Below, piece after piece: positions 1-8,573 of a stretch of DNA of 64,000 nucleotides. Position 1 is the first letter of the stretch. Each line of letters begins with the position of its first letter. Source of the stretch: Chryseobacterium sp. Leaf404 (lineage in GTDB: Bacteria; Bacteroidota; Bacteroidia; Flavobacteriales; Weeksellaceae). Made by a program: the position numbers and the translations under genes. The DNA lies in NCBI RefSeq assembly GCF_001424145.1, contig NZ_LMQM01000001.1, positions 620,001-684,000 of the forward strand, in the 5' to 3' direction. The notes beneath the pieces are model-generated. The model saw only the letters and a list, made by a program, of their open reading frames with translations. It made no database searches and was not told the DNA's origin.

Positions 1-2
1 AT

Positions 3-659
3 AAGTATTACTTCATAAACCGTTTTAACAATGTTTTTGTAGAATTAAATTCAGATTCCAAAGTGGCAAAAAATCTGGCTCAGACTACTTCTGAAATCAT
101 CACAGAATTTATAAAAAACTGCTACGCAAGTCCCATCTTGAGCTACTATATTCCGGAAAATGAATTGGAGAATTACAATGCCTACCTCTCAAAAAATAAT
201 AAAGCACTGAATGGAAATATTTTAAGGGACGGAGTTTACTTTAATTTTAAAACTTTTTTTGAACAGACCCCCGATCAGAATTATAGTTTGGTAAAAAACA
301 AAAAAGGTGAAGTAAAAAAGATAAACAACAGGCAGGATCTTAGTATTTCTATGGCTGAAGTTTTCTGTTATGTAGATAACGGAATTCAGTATATAGGTAC
401 GGCCGCGGGCTTTAAAGAAGTAAAAAGGGATCAGTCCGGAAGCTATATAATGGCTTCGAGAGCTCAGATGTTTCCGGAAAAAATGGGGACAGGTGCGTTG
501 GTAGGAGCAATGGCCGGAGGTATGGTTGGCGCAGCTATTGGTGTGGCAATCGATTCCGGCTCCGGCAGAAAAGTGAATAAAGGATATGGTTTTAAAAACG
601 GAACGATAACAAAAATATACATCGATCCGCTCACAGGAGATTTTGTCTTCACAGAATAA
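3..659 (+). CDS. Glycine-zipper protein, 5'-partial
   Basis: The frame is open from the left edge, with the first in-frame codon at base 3. A GTG at 63 is a possible start, but no promoter or A-rich leader precedes it, so the gene most likely begins outside the window. The visible part is a soluble-looking region, then a glycine-zipper stretch at bases 492-551 (GALVGAMAGG, then MVGAAIGVAI) of the kind that inserts into or oligomerises on membranes, then a short polar tail ending DFVFTE. I do not recognise the family. It converges with the GH92 gene across a shared terminator. Confidence 0.75.
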   Translation, partial: KYYFINRFNNVFVELNSDSKVAKNLAQTTSEIITEFIKNCYASPILSYYIPENELENYNAYLSKNNKALNGNILRDGVYFNFKTFFEQTPDQNYSLVKNKKGEVKKINNRQDLSISMAEVFCYVDNGIQYIGTAAGFKEVKRDQSGSYIMASRAQMFPEKMGTGALVGAMAGGMVGAAIGVAIDSGSGRKVNKGYGFKNGTITKIYIDPLTGDFVFTE

Positions 660-662
660 AAT

Positions 663-689
663 AATTGCCTCGTTTCTGAGGCAATTTTT
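663..689. terminator. Bidirectional hairpin terminator
   Basis: A perfect 9-bp stem (663-671 with 678-686, loop GTTTCT) is followed by T5 on the plus strand and by an A/T-rich stretch on the other strand. It sits between two convergent genes and can serve both. Confidence 0.8.
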
Positions 690-693
690 AGTT

Positions 694-2988
694 TTATTGT
701 TTTTGTTTTTTAGAATAATAGGAGTAAGGAAAATCTTTTTCGTCGGTTCCTCGTTCTTTATTCGGTTGAGAAGTCATTTCAAATTTCAAAGTCGCACCTT
801 CCATAAGTTCCTGATGGCTGAGCCAGTTTTTTGAATATTTTTTTCCGTTATACTTTAATGAATTGACATAGCGGTTTTCTTCGCTGTTCTTATCCGCTTT
901 TATTTCAATGGTTTTTCCGTTTTCTAAATGAATTTTTGCATTTTTAAAAAGTGGCGCTCCCAAAACATACTGATCTGTCGCAGGAGTTACAGGATAAAAA
1001 CCCAGTGCTGAGAAAATATACCAAGCTGAGGTCTGTCCGTTGTCTTCATCACCGCAATATCCGTCCGGAGTTGGCTGATAAAGTCGGTTCATCGTTTCGC
1101 GTACCCAATATTGCGTTTTCCATGGCTCACCAGAATAGTTGTACAAGTAAATAATGTGCTGTGCAGGCTGATTTCCGTGGGCGTATTGTCCCATATTGGC
1201 ATTTACCATTTCCTGAATCTCGTGAATGGTGGAGCCATAATAGGTATTATCAAAAACCGGAGGAAGCTCAAATATTTTATCTAAATTTTTCGAAAATTCT
1301 TTCCTTCCACCCATCAGCTTTGCCAGCCCGTAAATATCCTGAAATACCGACCACGTGTAATGCCAGGAATTCCCTTCTGTAAAAGCGTCTCCCCATTTAA
1401 AAGGATTGAAAGGTGTCTGAAAACTTCCGTCCTGATTTCTACCGCGCGCCAGTTTTGTTTCGGGATCGATTACTTTCCGGAAATTCTGCGAACGTCTGTA
1501 GTATTCTTTCCATTCAGATTCCGGTTTTCCCAAGGCTTTTCCGAGTTGAGCGATGGCAAAATCATCGTATGCGTATTCTAAAGTTCGTGCAGCGTTTTCG
1601 TTGATTTTTACATCATAGGGAACATAACCCAATTTTTTGTAATATTCAATTCCAAGCCTTCCTGTTGCTTGTGGTCCTTCATTATTTGCACCGTGAAGCA
1701 AAGCCTGATACAGTGTTTCGATATCATAACCCCTTAGACCTTTGATGTAAGCATCAGCCACCACGGATGCAGAATTATTCCCGATCATAATATCAGAATA
1801 GGAGGGACTCGACCATTCCGGAAGCCAGCCACCTTCTTTGTAATCGTTGATTAAACCTTTCTGCATTTCAACATTGATGTCGGGATAAACCAAGTTTAGA
1901 AAAGGGTAGAGCGCTCTGAAAGTGTCCCAGAAACCTGTACCTGCAAAGCGATATCCGGCTTCCGTTTTTCCGGAATATGGACTGTAATGCACAATTTCGC
2001 CAGCTTTATTTACCTCATACATTTTGTGCGGAAAGCAAAGCATTCGGTACAGACAAGAATAAAAAGTCCGCATCTGATCGACTGTTCCGCCCGCAACTTC
2101 CACTCTTTTTAATTTCTGATTCCAGGCTGTTTTGGCTTTGTTTAAGGTTTGATCAAATGAATCTTTACTGAGTTCTCTTTCCAAATTTAATTCTGCCTGC
2201 TCTAAACTGATGAAAGATGAAGCAATTCTCAGATTCACTTTCTCGCCCTTTTTTGTGGCAAAACCTACGACGGCACCACAGTGATCTCCGGTAATGTCAA
2301 GCGCATCTTTTACAAAATCTCTGTCTTTCCATGTTGAATATTTTGTGAAAGGTTTATCGGCATAAATGACAAAATAATTTTTAAAACCGACCAGTTTTCC
2401 ACGTGAATATTTTGTGGAATATCCAACAATTTTATTTTCGGAGGGAATAATGGTAATGCCTGAACCTTTGTCAAAAGCATCTACAACAAACCATGATTCT
2501 CCTGATTCGGGGTATGTAAGGCGCATCTGGGCGGCTCTTTCTGTTGGCGTGAGTTCGGCAGTGACGTTGTGATCGGCAAGATAAACACTGTAATAATACG
2601 GTTTTGAAACTTCAGATTTATGGGAGAACCAACTTGCTCTTTCTTCTTCAGTGAAGCGCATCTTTCCTGTCACAGGCATGATTGAAAACATTCCGTAATC
2701 GTTCATCCATGGGGAAGGTTGGTGAGTCTGCTTGATTCCTCTGATTTTGTCGGCATCGTAAGTGTATTGCCAACCGTTTCCGTTTTTTCCGGTTTGGGCT
2801 GTCCAGAGATTCATTCCGTGCGGTACAGCGACAGCAGGATAAGTGTTTCCGTTTGAAAGGGAAGGTTTGGAAAGTGTTCCTATAAGAGGATTGACAAATT
2901 CTTCAGGATTTTCGGGAGCTTTCTCAATCCACTGCGATTTGATTTGTGTAAAAGGTATAATTAAAAGAAGTAGGATCGCTTTTTTCAT
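694..2988 (-). CDS. Secreted GH92 family alpha-mannosidase
   Basis: The 764-residue product starts with a signal peptide (MKKAILLLLIIPFTQIKSQ), so it is exported to the periplasm or cell surface. The N-terminal beta-sandwich has the GH92 hallmark NPLIGT...NTYPAVAVPHGMNLW, and the catalytic (alpha/alpha)6 domain carries GFWDTFRALYP and, near residue 647, GDEDNGQTSAWYIFSALGFY. GH92 enzymes are calcium-dependent exo-acting alpha-mannosidases that trim mannose from N-glycans or mannans, so the likely role is harvesting host or yeast glycans. The length fits the family. The gene stands alone with no SusC/SusD pair beside it, so the exact linkage specificity cannot be read from context. Confidence 0.93.
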   Translation of the reverse strand: MKKAILLLLIIPFTQIKSQWIEKAPENPEEFVNPLIGTLSKPSLSNGNTYPAVAVPHGMNLWTAQTGKNGNGWQYTYDADKIRGIKQTHQPSPWMNDYGMFSIMPVTGKMRFTEEERASWFSHKSEVSKPYYYSVYLADHNVTAELTPTERAAQMRLTYPESGESWFVVDAFDKGSGITIIPSENKIVGYSTKYSRGKLVGFKNYFVIYADKPFTKYSTWKDRDFVKDALDITGDHCGAVVGFATKKGEKVNLRIASSFISLEQAELNLERELSKDSFDQTLNKAKTAWNQKLKRVEVAGGTVDQMRTFYSCLYRMLCFPHKMYEVNKAGEIVHYSPYSGKTEAGYRFAGTGFWDTFRALYPFLNLVYPDINVEMQKGLINDYKEGGWLPEWSSPSYSDIMIGNNSASVVADAYIKGLRGYDIETLYQALLHGANNEGPQATGRLGIEYYKKLGYVPYDVKINENAARTLEYAYDDFAIAQLGKALGKPESEWKEYYRRSQNFRKVIDPETKLARGRNQDGSFQTPFNPFKWGDAFTEGNSWHYTWSVFQDIYGLAKLMGGRKEFSKNLDKIFELPPVFDNTYYGSTIHEIQEMVNANMGQYAHGNQPAQHIIYLYNYSGEPWKTQYWVRETMNRLYQPTPDGYCGDEDNGQTSAWYIFSALGFYPVTPATDQYVLGAPLFKNAKIHLENGKTIEIKADKNSEENRYVNSLKYNGKKYSKNWLSHQELMEGATLKFEMTSQPNKERGTDEKDFPYSYYSKKQKQ

Positions 2989-3263
2989 TTAAAAATAAGT
3001 TTAAACTTGAAGTGTGGTTTTTGGATTGAAAAGGTAAAGATTTTATGTTAAATGATTCAAAGAATATTTTGAAACTTTGTTTGGTTAAAACTAGTTTTTT
3101 CGTTCAACAATGTTCCTCCTATAAACATTTTTTGATTTTTGCATTCTGCACTCTGTTTGTCATCCCGTATGGATCTAACTGTAGTATTAGACATTTTATA
3201 TGGAGAATTTCGGATCTATATCTTTTTTTCTTTTTTTAAAAAATAGTGAAAACAAAAAACAAT
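2989..3263. other. Intergenic DNA, no gene seen
   Basis: AT-rich spacer between the divergent GH92 gene and lepA. Short open frames on both strands lack start context and recognisable sequence. The only clear structure is the element at 3264-3363. Confidence 0.6.
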
Positions 3264-3363
3264 ACCCTAGCCCCGATGGAAACGGCATCCTTTTTTGTGG
3301 CGGACGGAACGAAGTGGAGACCGCCGCAAAAAAGATACAGTGGACAGCGGGATCGAGCTCCTG
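3264..3363 (+). ncRNA. Structured intergenic element, Flavobacteria repeat type (possible RNA)
   Basis: The block starts CCCTAGCCCCGATGG and ends GCGGGATCGAGCTCCTG. Its core is a 14-bp stem (3290-3303 with 3321-3334) with a single G-U pair, loop about 17 nt. From memory, near-identical blocks with the CCCTAGCCC start, a long U/A stem and an AGCTCCT end recur in intergenic regions of Flavobacterium and Chryseobacterium, and the Flavo-1 RNA motif is a candidate name. I cannot run a covariance model. It lies about 70 nt upstream of the lepA promoter box, so it may instead be a mobile repeat unrelated to lepA. Confidence 0.5.
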
Positions 3364-3433
3364 AAAATTGTTCTGTTTCAAAATTAATTTCTGCTCTACA
3401 TCATTAAGACTGAGGAATTATCCTGCATTTTGT

Positions 3434-3441
3434 TATCTTTG
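3434..3441 (+). promoter_or_regulatory. lepA promoter, -7 box
   Basis: TATCTTTG matches the Bacteroidota -7 consensus TAnnTTTG and ends 19 nt before the lepA ATG. No clear TTTG -33 box is seen at the usual distance. Confidence 0.5.
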
Positions 3442-3460
3442 CAAATTACATAGTTCTTAA

Positions 3461-5257
3461 ATGAAAAACATACGAAATTTTTGCATAATTGCCCATATTG
3501 ACCACGGTAAATCTACCCTAGCAGACCGTCTTTTGGAGTACACCAACACGGTGACACAGAGAGAATTGCAGTCTCAGACGCTGGATGATATGGATCTGGA
3601 GAAAGAACGTGGGATCACGATAAAATCTCACGCCATCCAGATGGATTATGAGCTTAATGGCGAAAAATATATTTTAAACCTTATTGATACTCCGGGACAC
3701 GTGGATTTTTCCTACGAAGTTTCCCGTTCGATTGCTGCTTGCGAAGGTGCACTTCTGATTGTGGATGCTGCGCAAAGTATTCAGGCACAGACGATTAGTA
3801 ACCTGTATCTCGCTTTGGAAAATGATCTGGAAATTATTCCGATTCTGAATAAAATTGACCTTCCATCAGCCAATCCCGAAGAAGTTACCGATGAGATTAT
3901 GGGTCTGATCGGCTGTAAATACGAAGATGTTCTTCGTGTTTCGGGGAAAACCGGTGAAGGGGTTCATGATCTGTTGGAGCAGATTGTTGCAAGAATTCCT
4001 GCTCCTGTTGGAGATCCGAAAGCGCCGCTTCAGGCCTTGATTTTTGACTCTGTGTACAATCCGTTCAGAGGAATTGAGGCGTATTTTAAAGTAGTGAACG
4101 GAAGTATTTCCAAAAACGAGAAGATCAAATTTTTCGCTACAGGAAAGGAATATGGTGCTGATGAGGTTGGAACTTTGAAACTGAAACAGGTTCCGAAAAA
4201 AACGATTGAATGTGGTGATGTAGGTTACATTATTTCGGGAATCAAAGATGCCCGTGAGGTGAAAGTGGGTGATACGATTACTTCTTTTGTGAATCCTGCA
4301 GATGCTCCGATTGACGGTTTTGAGGAAGTAAAGCCAATGGTTTTTGCCGGAATTTACCCGATTGAGTCCGAAGATTTTGAGGAATTGAGATTTTCACTTG
4401 AAAAATTAAGACTGAATGATGCTTCTCTGGTTTTCGAACCTGAAAGTTCTGCGGCTCTTGGTTTTGGATTTCGTTGCGGATTCTTAGGAATGCTTCACAT
4501 GGAAATTGTTCAGGAAAGACTTGAGAGAGAGTTTGATATGAACGTGATCACGACGGTTCCCAACGTGTCTTACCACGGATATTCCAAGAGAGATCCTGAA
4601 ACAACCATTTTAATCAACAACCCGTCTGAAATGATTGATCCCAATCTTTTGGACAGAGTGGAAGAGCCGTATATCAAGGCTTCAATCATTACAAAATCTG
4701 ATTTTGTAGGTCCTGTAATGACGCTTTGTATCGAGAAAAGAGGTGAAATCGTAAACCAAAGTTATCTGACTGCAGACCGAGTGGAACTGACTTTCAATAT
4801 GCCTTTGGCTGAAGTGGTTTTCGATTTTTATGACCGTTTGAAATCTATTTCCAAAGGATATGCTTCATTCGATTATTCGCCAATCGGAATGCGTTCTTCA
4901 AAACTGGTAAAAATGGATATTCTGATCAACGGAGATATGGTAGATGCTCTATCTTCATTGATTCACGATTCAAATGCTTACTATATCGGTAAAAAGATGT
5001 GTGAGAAACTGCGCGAACTAATCCCGAGACAACAGTTTGATATCGCTGTTCAGGCAGCTTTGGGAGCGAAAGTTATTGCCAGAGAAACGATTAAAGCTTT
5101 AAGAAAAGACGTTACCGCAAAATGTTATGGCGGTGATATTTCGAGAAAGAGAAAGCTACTTGAAAAGCAGAAGGAAGGTAAGAAGAAGATGAAGCAGATC
5201 GGAAGGGTAGAAGTGCCGCAATCGGCGTTTATGGCTGTTTTGAAGCTGAATGATTAA
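3461..5257 (+). CDS. lepA: Elongation factor 4 (LepA), ribosome-associated GTPase
   Basis: 598 residues, the usual LepA length. The G domain has G1 AHIDHGKST (residues 11-19), the switch I segment ERGITIKS, G3 [12 protein letters not shown] and G4 NKID. The EF-G-like domains follow, with the LepA-specific [14 protein letters not shown] segment and the basic C-terminal domain ([20 protein letters not shown]) that reaches the peptidyl-transferase centre. LepA is known to act on stalled or initiating ribosomes and to promote back-translocation in vitro. It is monocistronic here, with its own promoter and terminator. Confidence 0.98.
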   Translation: MKNIRNFCIIAHIDHGKSTLADRLLEYTNTVTQRELQSQTLDDMDLEKERGITIKSHAIQMDYELNGEKYILNLIDTPGHVDFSYEVSRSIAACEGALLIVDAAQSIQAQTISNLYLALENDLEIIPILNKIDLPSANPEEVTDEIMGLIGCKYEDVLRVSGKTGEGVHDLLEQIVARIPAPVGDPKAPLQALIFDSVYNPFRGIEAYFKVVNGSISKNEKIKFFATGKEYGADEVGTLKLKQVPKKTIECGDVGYIISGIKDAREVKVGDTITSFVNPADAPIDGFEEVKPMVFAGIYPIESEDFEELRFSLEKLRLNDASLVFEPESSAALGFGFRCGFLGMLHMEIVQERLEREFDMNVITTVPNVSYHGYSKRDPETTILINNPSEMIDPNLLDRVEEPYIKASIITKSDFVGPVMTLCIEKRGEIVNQSYLTADRVELTFNMPLAEVVFDFYDRLKSISKGYASFDYSPIGMRSSKLVKMDILINGDMVDALSSLIHDSNAYYIGKKMCEKLRELIPRQQFDIAVQAALGAKVIARETIKALRKDVTAKCYGGDISRKRKLLEKQKEGKKKMKQIGRVEVPQSAFMAVLKLND

Positions 5258-5292
5258 GAGAAGAGCCAAGTAAAAAGGCAAAAGATAAATGT

Positions 5293-5321
5293 AAAATCCG
5301 CAGATTTTTTCTGCGGATTTT
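5293..5321. terminator. Bidirectional terminator between lepA and the lipoprotein gene
   Basis: A perfect 12-bp stem (5293-5304 with 5310-5321) around CCGCAGA/TCTGCGG. It ends in T4 on the plus strand and is preceded by A4, which gives T4 on the minus strand. Confidence 0.85.
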
Positions 5322-5322
5322 C

Positions 5323-6114
5323 TTATCGTTGATGGTGAATAGATCTTTGATTTTTGATTATTTGTTCGTCAATAGAAATATCAAATTCTTTAGATGAGGC
5401 TTTGAAAAATACAATTTTGGACTTTCTTTTAGTTCCTTTTTTGAGATGTGGAAAAGAATAAATCAAAATTTCATTAGGTTTTAATTCAAAATAGGGATTC
5501 TCTGGTAGTTCTAAACAATTCATTATTGTGTAATTGCTATTTCTGATAAATTGAAACTGAGAATTATTAGAAACATACAAAGCTACAGCAGGACCATCAA
5601 TCGGAATTCTTAGAGTCTTAGTCGAAATATTTTTAATGAAAACAGGAAAGGCTTTATGTTTTTTTATTTTGTCGGTTCCGTAATCTCTTTTATAAAGCGG
5701 GATCGTATCTTTTTCTTTGACAATAATCTGAGCAGTTTCATTGTTTATAGAATCATATAAATCTTCTTTAGTTTCGAAAATTTCAATTTCTTCATTTCTG
5801 AAATATAGGCTTTGAACATTTTTTAAAGAATCTCTAAAAGTATTTATTCTATCAGATAATTTATTTTCGTTTTCATCAATACCTGGCGGAGGCGGAGGTT
5901 CGGGTATAATATTTTTAAAGTACTTTATCTCAACTTTTCCGGAATCGGAGCCTTTGTAAAACAGATTTGTCCCAGCTTCATTTCCATCTTCATTAAATTT
6001 TTGAATTGTTAATTCCTCATCCGTCGGAAAACTCAAAACAATATCATCTGCAAAAGATTTTTCTTCTTTGCAACTCATTAACATTAGAGCTAAAACAAAA
6101 AGAAACTTATTCAT
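5323..6114 (-). CDS. Hypothetical lipoprotein
   Basis: The 263-residue product begins MNKFLFVLALMLMSCKEEK. The hydrophobic stretch ends in a lipobox (LMSC, Cys15), so it should be lipidated and membrane-anchored. After Cys15 comes an acidic region, then a proline run at residues 71-77 (PEPPPPP), a charged helical part, and a beta-rich C-terminal half ending IIKNQRSIHHQR. I recognise no domain. It is monocistronic, diverges from the NUDIX gene and shares a terminator with lepA. Confidence 0.8.
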   Translation of the reverse strand: MNKFLFVLALMLMSCKEEKSFADDIVLSFPTDEELTIQKFNEDGNEAGTNLFYKGSDSGKVEIKYFKNIIPEPPPPPGIDENENKLSDRINTFRDSLKNVQSLYFRNEEIEIFETKEDLYDSINNETAQIIVKEKDTIPLYKRDYGTDKIKKHKAFPVFIKNISTKTLRIPIDGPAVALYVSNNSQFQFIRNSNYTIMNCLELPENPYFELKPNEILIYSFPHLKKGTKRKSKIVFFKASSKEFDISIDEQIIKNQRSIHHQR

Positions 6115-6149
6115 TCAAATGTTTTTTCTAAATTAATAAATATTCTTTA

Positions 6150-6157
6150 TAATTTTG
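6150..6157 (+). promoter_or_regulatory. NUDIX regulator promoter, -7 box
   Basis: TAATTTTG fits TAnnTTTG. Its last G is also the first base of an operator-like word (6157-6173). The box excludes a GTG start at 6157 and points to the ATG at 6181. Confidence 0.6.
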
Positions 6158-6173
6158 TGTATTCAAAACGCAA
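6157..6173 (+). promoter_or_regulatory. Operator-like site 1 (GTGTA-N5-AACGCAA)
   Basis: GTGTATTCAAAACGCAA shares all of GTGTA and AACGCAA with two sites at 6948-6964 and 7001-7017. It covers the expected transcription start of the NUDIX-winged-helix gene, a position suited to autorepression. Confidence 0.6.
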
Positions 6174-6180
6174 ACCCGTT

Positions 6181-6858
6181 ATGCAAAATATAAAAGTTGC
6201 CGTCGATGCCGTTATTTTCGGATATTTTGATAAAAAAGATTTACAGATTCTCTTAATTAAAAGAAATATTGAACCTTTCAAAGGTGGCTGGGCTTTGCCT
6301 GGCGGTTTGGTGTTGGATGATGAAAATCTTGATGATGCTGTAAAAAGAGAACTACAGGAAGAAGCAGGCATTAAACCGGATTTTCTGGAGCAACTCTACA
6401 CTTTTGGGAATGTGGGTCGCGATCCGAGAAACCGCGTGGTCTCAGTGGCTTATTTAGGTTTGGTCAATCCTTCTTATCACGAGTTGTTTGCAGATTCTGA
6501 TGCAGATGATGCACAATGGTTCAGTGTCAATCAGCTTCCGAAACTGGCTTTCGACCATCAGATCATTATTGATATCGCCTTAAAAAGACTTCGCACAAAA
6601 ATTCAATATCAGCCCATTGGTTTTAATCTTCTGAATGATGAATTTGTTTTTTCTGAACTTGAAAATCTATACACAACCATCATCGGAAAAGAAATCGACA
6701 GACGGAATTTCAGGAAAAAAATCATGAGCTACGGTCTTCTTAATGAAACCAATAACTTTAAAAAAGAGGGAAGTGGAAGACCTGGGAAGCTGTTTATTTT
6801 TAATCAGGAAAAGTATAAAGAACTCGAGGAGGAAGGTTTTTATTTTGAGATTAAATGA
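6181..6858 (+). CDS. NUDIX domain-winged helix transcriptional regulator, NrtR-like
   Basis: From the ATG at 6181 the product has 225 residues. The N-terminal NUDIX domain carries a complete box (GLVLDDENLDDAVKREL, then QEEAGI: G-x5-E-x7-RE-L-x-EE-x-G-I) after the usual WALPGG. The C-terminal ~80 residues (IGFNLLNDEFVFSELENLY ... SGRPGKLFIF) look like the winged helix of NrtR-type regulators. In that family the NUDIX part binds ADP-ribose or related nucleotides and the wing binds operators of NAD or sugar genes. A shared 17-bp word at its own promoter and at the next one supports autoregulation and control of the following ADP-ribose genes. An intact box leaves open whether it is also catalytic. 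Confidence 0.9.
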   Translation: MQNIKVAVDAVIFGYFDKKDLQILLIKRNIEPFKGGWALPGGLVLDDENLDDAVKRELQEEAGIKPDFLEQLYTFGNVGRDPRNRVVSVAYLGLVNPSYHELFADSDADDAQWFSVNQLPKLAFDHQIIIDIALKRLRTKIQYQPIGFNLLNDEFVFSELENLYTTIIGKEIDRRNFRKKIMSYGLLNETNNFKKEGSGRPGKLFIFNQEKYKELEEEGFYFEIK

Positions 6859-6947
6859 TCTTTTTCGCCACGTTAGCATGAGTCATCAGTTTTAGAATAA
6901 AGCTGAATTAAAATTTAGTTATTGAAAATAATTGTTTTAAACACATA
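6859..6947. other. Intergenic DNA, no gene seen
   Basis: AT-rich spacer after the NUDIX regulator. No coding frame or hairpin terminator could be supported. Confidence 0.5.
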
Positions 6948-6964
6948 GTGTAAAATTAACGCAA
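6948..6964 (+). promoter_or_regulatory. Operator-like site 2
   Basis: GTGTAAAATTAACGCAA matches site 3 at 15 of 17 positions and lies just upstream of the -33 box of the promoter at 6971-7001. Confidence 0.6.
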
Positions 6965-6970
6965 AATAAT

Positions 6971-7001
6971 TTTGTCAATCTGTTTTGTTCTTTTAAATTT
7001 G
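6971..7001 (+). promoter_or_regulatory. Canonical promoter of the ADP-ribose gene group
   Basis: TTTG (6971-6974), 19 nt, then TAAATTTG (6994-7001): the full Bacteroidota -33/-7 pair. It is bracketed by operator-like sites 2 and 3 and reads into the decayed stretch and the genes that follow. Confidence 0.75.
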
Positions 7002-7017
7002 TGTAATAATAACGCAA
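7001..7017 (+). promoter_or_regulatory. Operator-like site 3
   Basis: GTGTAATAATAACGCAA begins on the last G of the -7 box, exactly as site 1 does at the NUDIX promoter. It is an imperfect palindrome (GTGT...ACGC). Confidence 0.65.
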
Positions 7018-7019
7018 TT

Positions 7020-7064
7020 ATGAAATATTCATTACAAAATACCATTGAAAAATTTCAGAGTTGA
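7020..7064 (+). pseudogene. Aborted short reading frame after the promoter
   Basis: Directly after site 3 an ATG opens MKYSLQNTIEKFQS and then meets TGA. The 14 residues look like a genuine N-terminus, and from memory they resemble the start of Chryseobacterium NADAR-type proteins. No downstream frame continues the match up to 7184. I read it as the stump of a deleted gene; a leader peptide is the alternative. Confidence 0.3.
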
Positions 7065-7184
7065 AATGCTGGAATCAGACTTCGGTGTTCCTAATCTACT
7101 ATTTCGGAAAGGCGAAAATCTTTTGGGATTGCTTTGATGAGGGATGAATTGAAAAGGTAAACGAAATAACTCAACACAAATAAA

Positions 7185-7587
7185 ATGAAAAAGATATAGA
7201 TTAGGAAATGGAAATTTATTTTGGGAAAATTTTCATCAGTTTTATACTTAACCATTAAAGAAATTAAATCTTTTAGAATACGAATTCATTATTGGAGATT
7301 TTTCAGGAACAGATACATTAATGATGGAATTTTTAAAAGATAAATCTGAAAACGTGACGATTCTTCATGTTGGAGCCAGACCAAGATATTTTGTCAATAA
7401 GTTTAAAACTAATGCAGATAAATGGAGAGTGATAGGAGATTTTAAGTCTGATTTAGAGCGAGATACTTATGCAATACAAAATTGCACTCATTTTTTAACT
7501 ATTGATTTCAATTCAAATGAAAATAGAAAAAGTGGAAGTTTAAAGACTGTAGAATATTGTTTAAACTTAGATAAAATGAGAATTTAG
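7185..7587 (+). pseudogene. 5'-damaged SLOG-like nucleotide-binding protein gene
   Basis: The clear coding part runs from 7252 to 7587. It has a Rossmann-like core (EYEFIIGDFSGTDTLMMEFL, then NVTILHVGARPRYFVNK) and ends VEYCLNLDKMRI. The IIGDFSGTD loop and overall plan resemble SLOG (DprA/LOG-like) nucleotide-binding proteins. The frame is closed upstream by TAA at 7249, and no ATG precedes the conserved loop. The likely missing N-terminal pieces (KIFIS, TIKEIK) lie in two other frames between 7205 and 7275, so the 5' part appears frameshifted. An ATG at 7321 could still give an 88-residue product, but it would lack the first strand and glycine loop. It ends 4 nt before the next gene. Confidence 0.5.
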
Positions 7588-7591
7588 AAAG

Positions 7592-8005
7592 ATGAAAACA
7601 AAAACACTATACCGACCGGTTGGAGAAAAAGAAATGATTTTAATTATCGAAAGCAATTTTAAAAAGTTTCCGCCAAGATTAGAATGGCAACCGATTTTTT
7701 ATCCTGTTTTAGATGAATATTATGCTTCTGAAATTGCAGAGAAATGGAATACCAGAGATGAGGCTGGAAATTATTTGGGTTTTGTGACAAAATTTGAAGT
7801 ATCACAGGAGCTTGTTAGCAAATATCCCACACAGAATGTCGGCGCAAAAAACCATAATGAATTGTGGGTTCCGTCAGAAGACTTAGAAAATTTCAATGAT
7901 GCTATCTTAGGAAATATTGAAGTTTTAATAATTTTTGTCGGAGAGAATTTTAAAAAGTCTAAAAATGCTGATATTGAAAACTTAATTAAAAAAAACAAAT
8001 TTTGA
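7592..8005 (+). CDS. 'ADP-ribosylation/crystallin J1'-like small protein
   Basis: 137 residues. The plan [11 protein letters not shown]...[20 protein letters not shown]...[13 protein letters not shown]...GNIEVL is that of a short bacterial family usually annotated ADP-ribosylation/crystallin J1. The name implies ADP-ribose chemistry, but I know of no defined reaction. The C-terminus has a lysine-rich extension. It starts 4 nt after the SLOG-like remnant, and its TGA overlaps the TTG of the macro gene, so translation of the two is probably coupled. Confidence 0.8.
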   Translation: MKTKTLYRPVGEKEMILIIESNFKKFPPRLEWQPIFYPVLDEYYASEIAEKWNTRDEAGNYLGFVTKFEVSQELVSKYPTQNVGAKNHNELWVPSEDLENFNDAILGNIEVLIIFVGENFKKSKNADIENLIKKNKF

Positions 8006-8517
8006 AGCCAAAAATTGAATTAATCAAAGCTGACATCACAAAAATCAAAGCCGATGCAATTGTCAACGCAGCCAATTCATCATTAATGGGCGGCGGTGGC
8101 GTGGATGGAGCTATTCACAGGGCAGGAGGAAAACAGATTTTGGAGGAATGTATTGAAATCAGAAACAGGCAGGGAAAATGTAGAACGGGACAGGCAGTAG
8201 TAACAACCGCCGGAAATCTTCCGGCAAAATACGTTATCCATACTGTCGGGCCGATTTGGAATAAAGATGAAGAAAAATGTTCACAGCTTTTGGCAGATTG
8301 TTATAAAAGTTCTTTAAAATTAGCTGAAAGTTTAGGTGTAAAGACGATTTCATTCCCAAATATCAGCACGGGCGTTTACAGATTTCCAAAAGAACTGGCT
8401 GCTAAAATTGCCATTCAGGAAGTTCAAAACTTCAACAATGAAATTATTGAAAAGGTAAATTTTGTATGCTTCGATGATGAAAATGAAATGATTTACAAGG
8501 GACTTTTATATTTTTAA
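8002..8517 (+). CDS. Macro-domain protein, O-acetyl-ADP-ribose deacetylase type
   Basis: 171 residues forming one macro domain. The ADP-ribose pocket is visible: [39 protein letters not shown], then [10 protein letters not shown] and [12 protein letters not shown]. The NAAN and [10 protein letters not shown] loops match YmdB-like enzymes that hydrolyse O-acetyl-ADP-ribose or remove ADP-ribose from acidic residues. The likely start is the TTG at 8002, which overlaps the upstream TGA in TTGA; no ATG lies before the first strand. It belongs to the operon that begins at the operator-bearing promoter at 6971-7001. Confidence 0.93.
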   Translation: MKPKIELIKADITKIKADAIVNAANSSLMGGGGVDGAIHRAGGKQILEECIEIRNRQGKCRTGQAVVTTAGNLPAKYVIHTVGPIWNKDEEKCSQLLADCYKSSLKLAESLGVKTISFPNISTGVYRFPKELAAKIAIQEVQNFNNEIIEKVNFVCFDDENEMIYKGLLYF

Positions 8518-8573
8518 GTCTCTTGCAATTTTTAATAGATTTTATGGTTTCTTTTGACGTTTAAAGTGATTCT

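Noticed and set aside
6157..6180. GTG start of the NUDIX regulator at 6157
   Set aside because: The GTG overlaps the -7 box and operator; the ATG at 6181 gives the conserved N-terminus.
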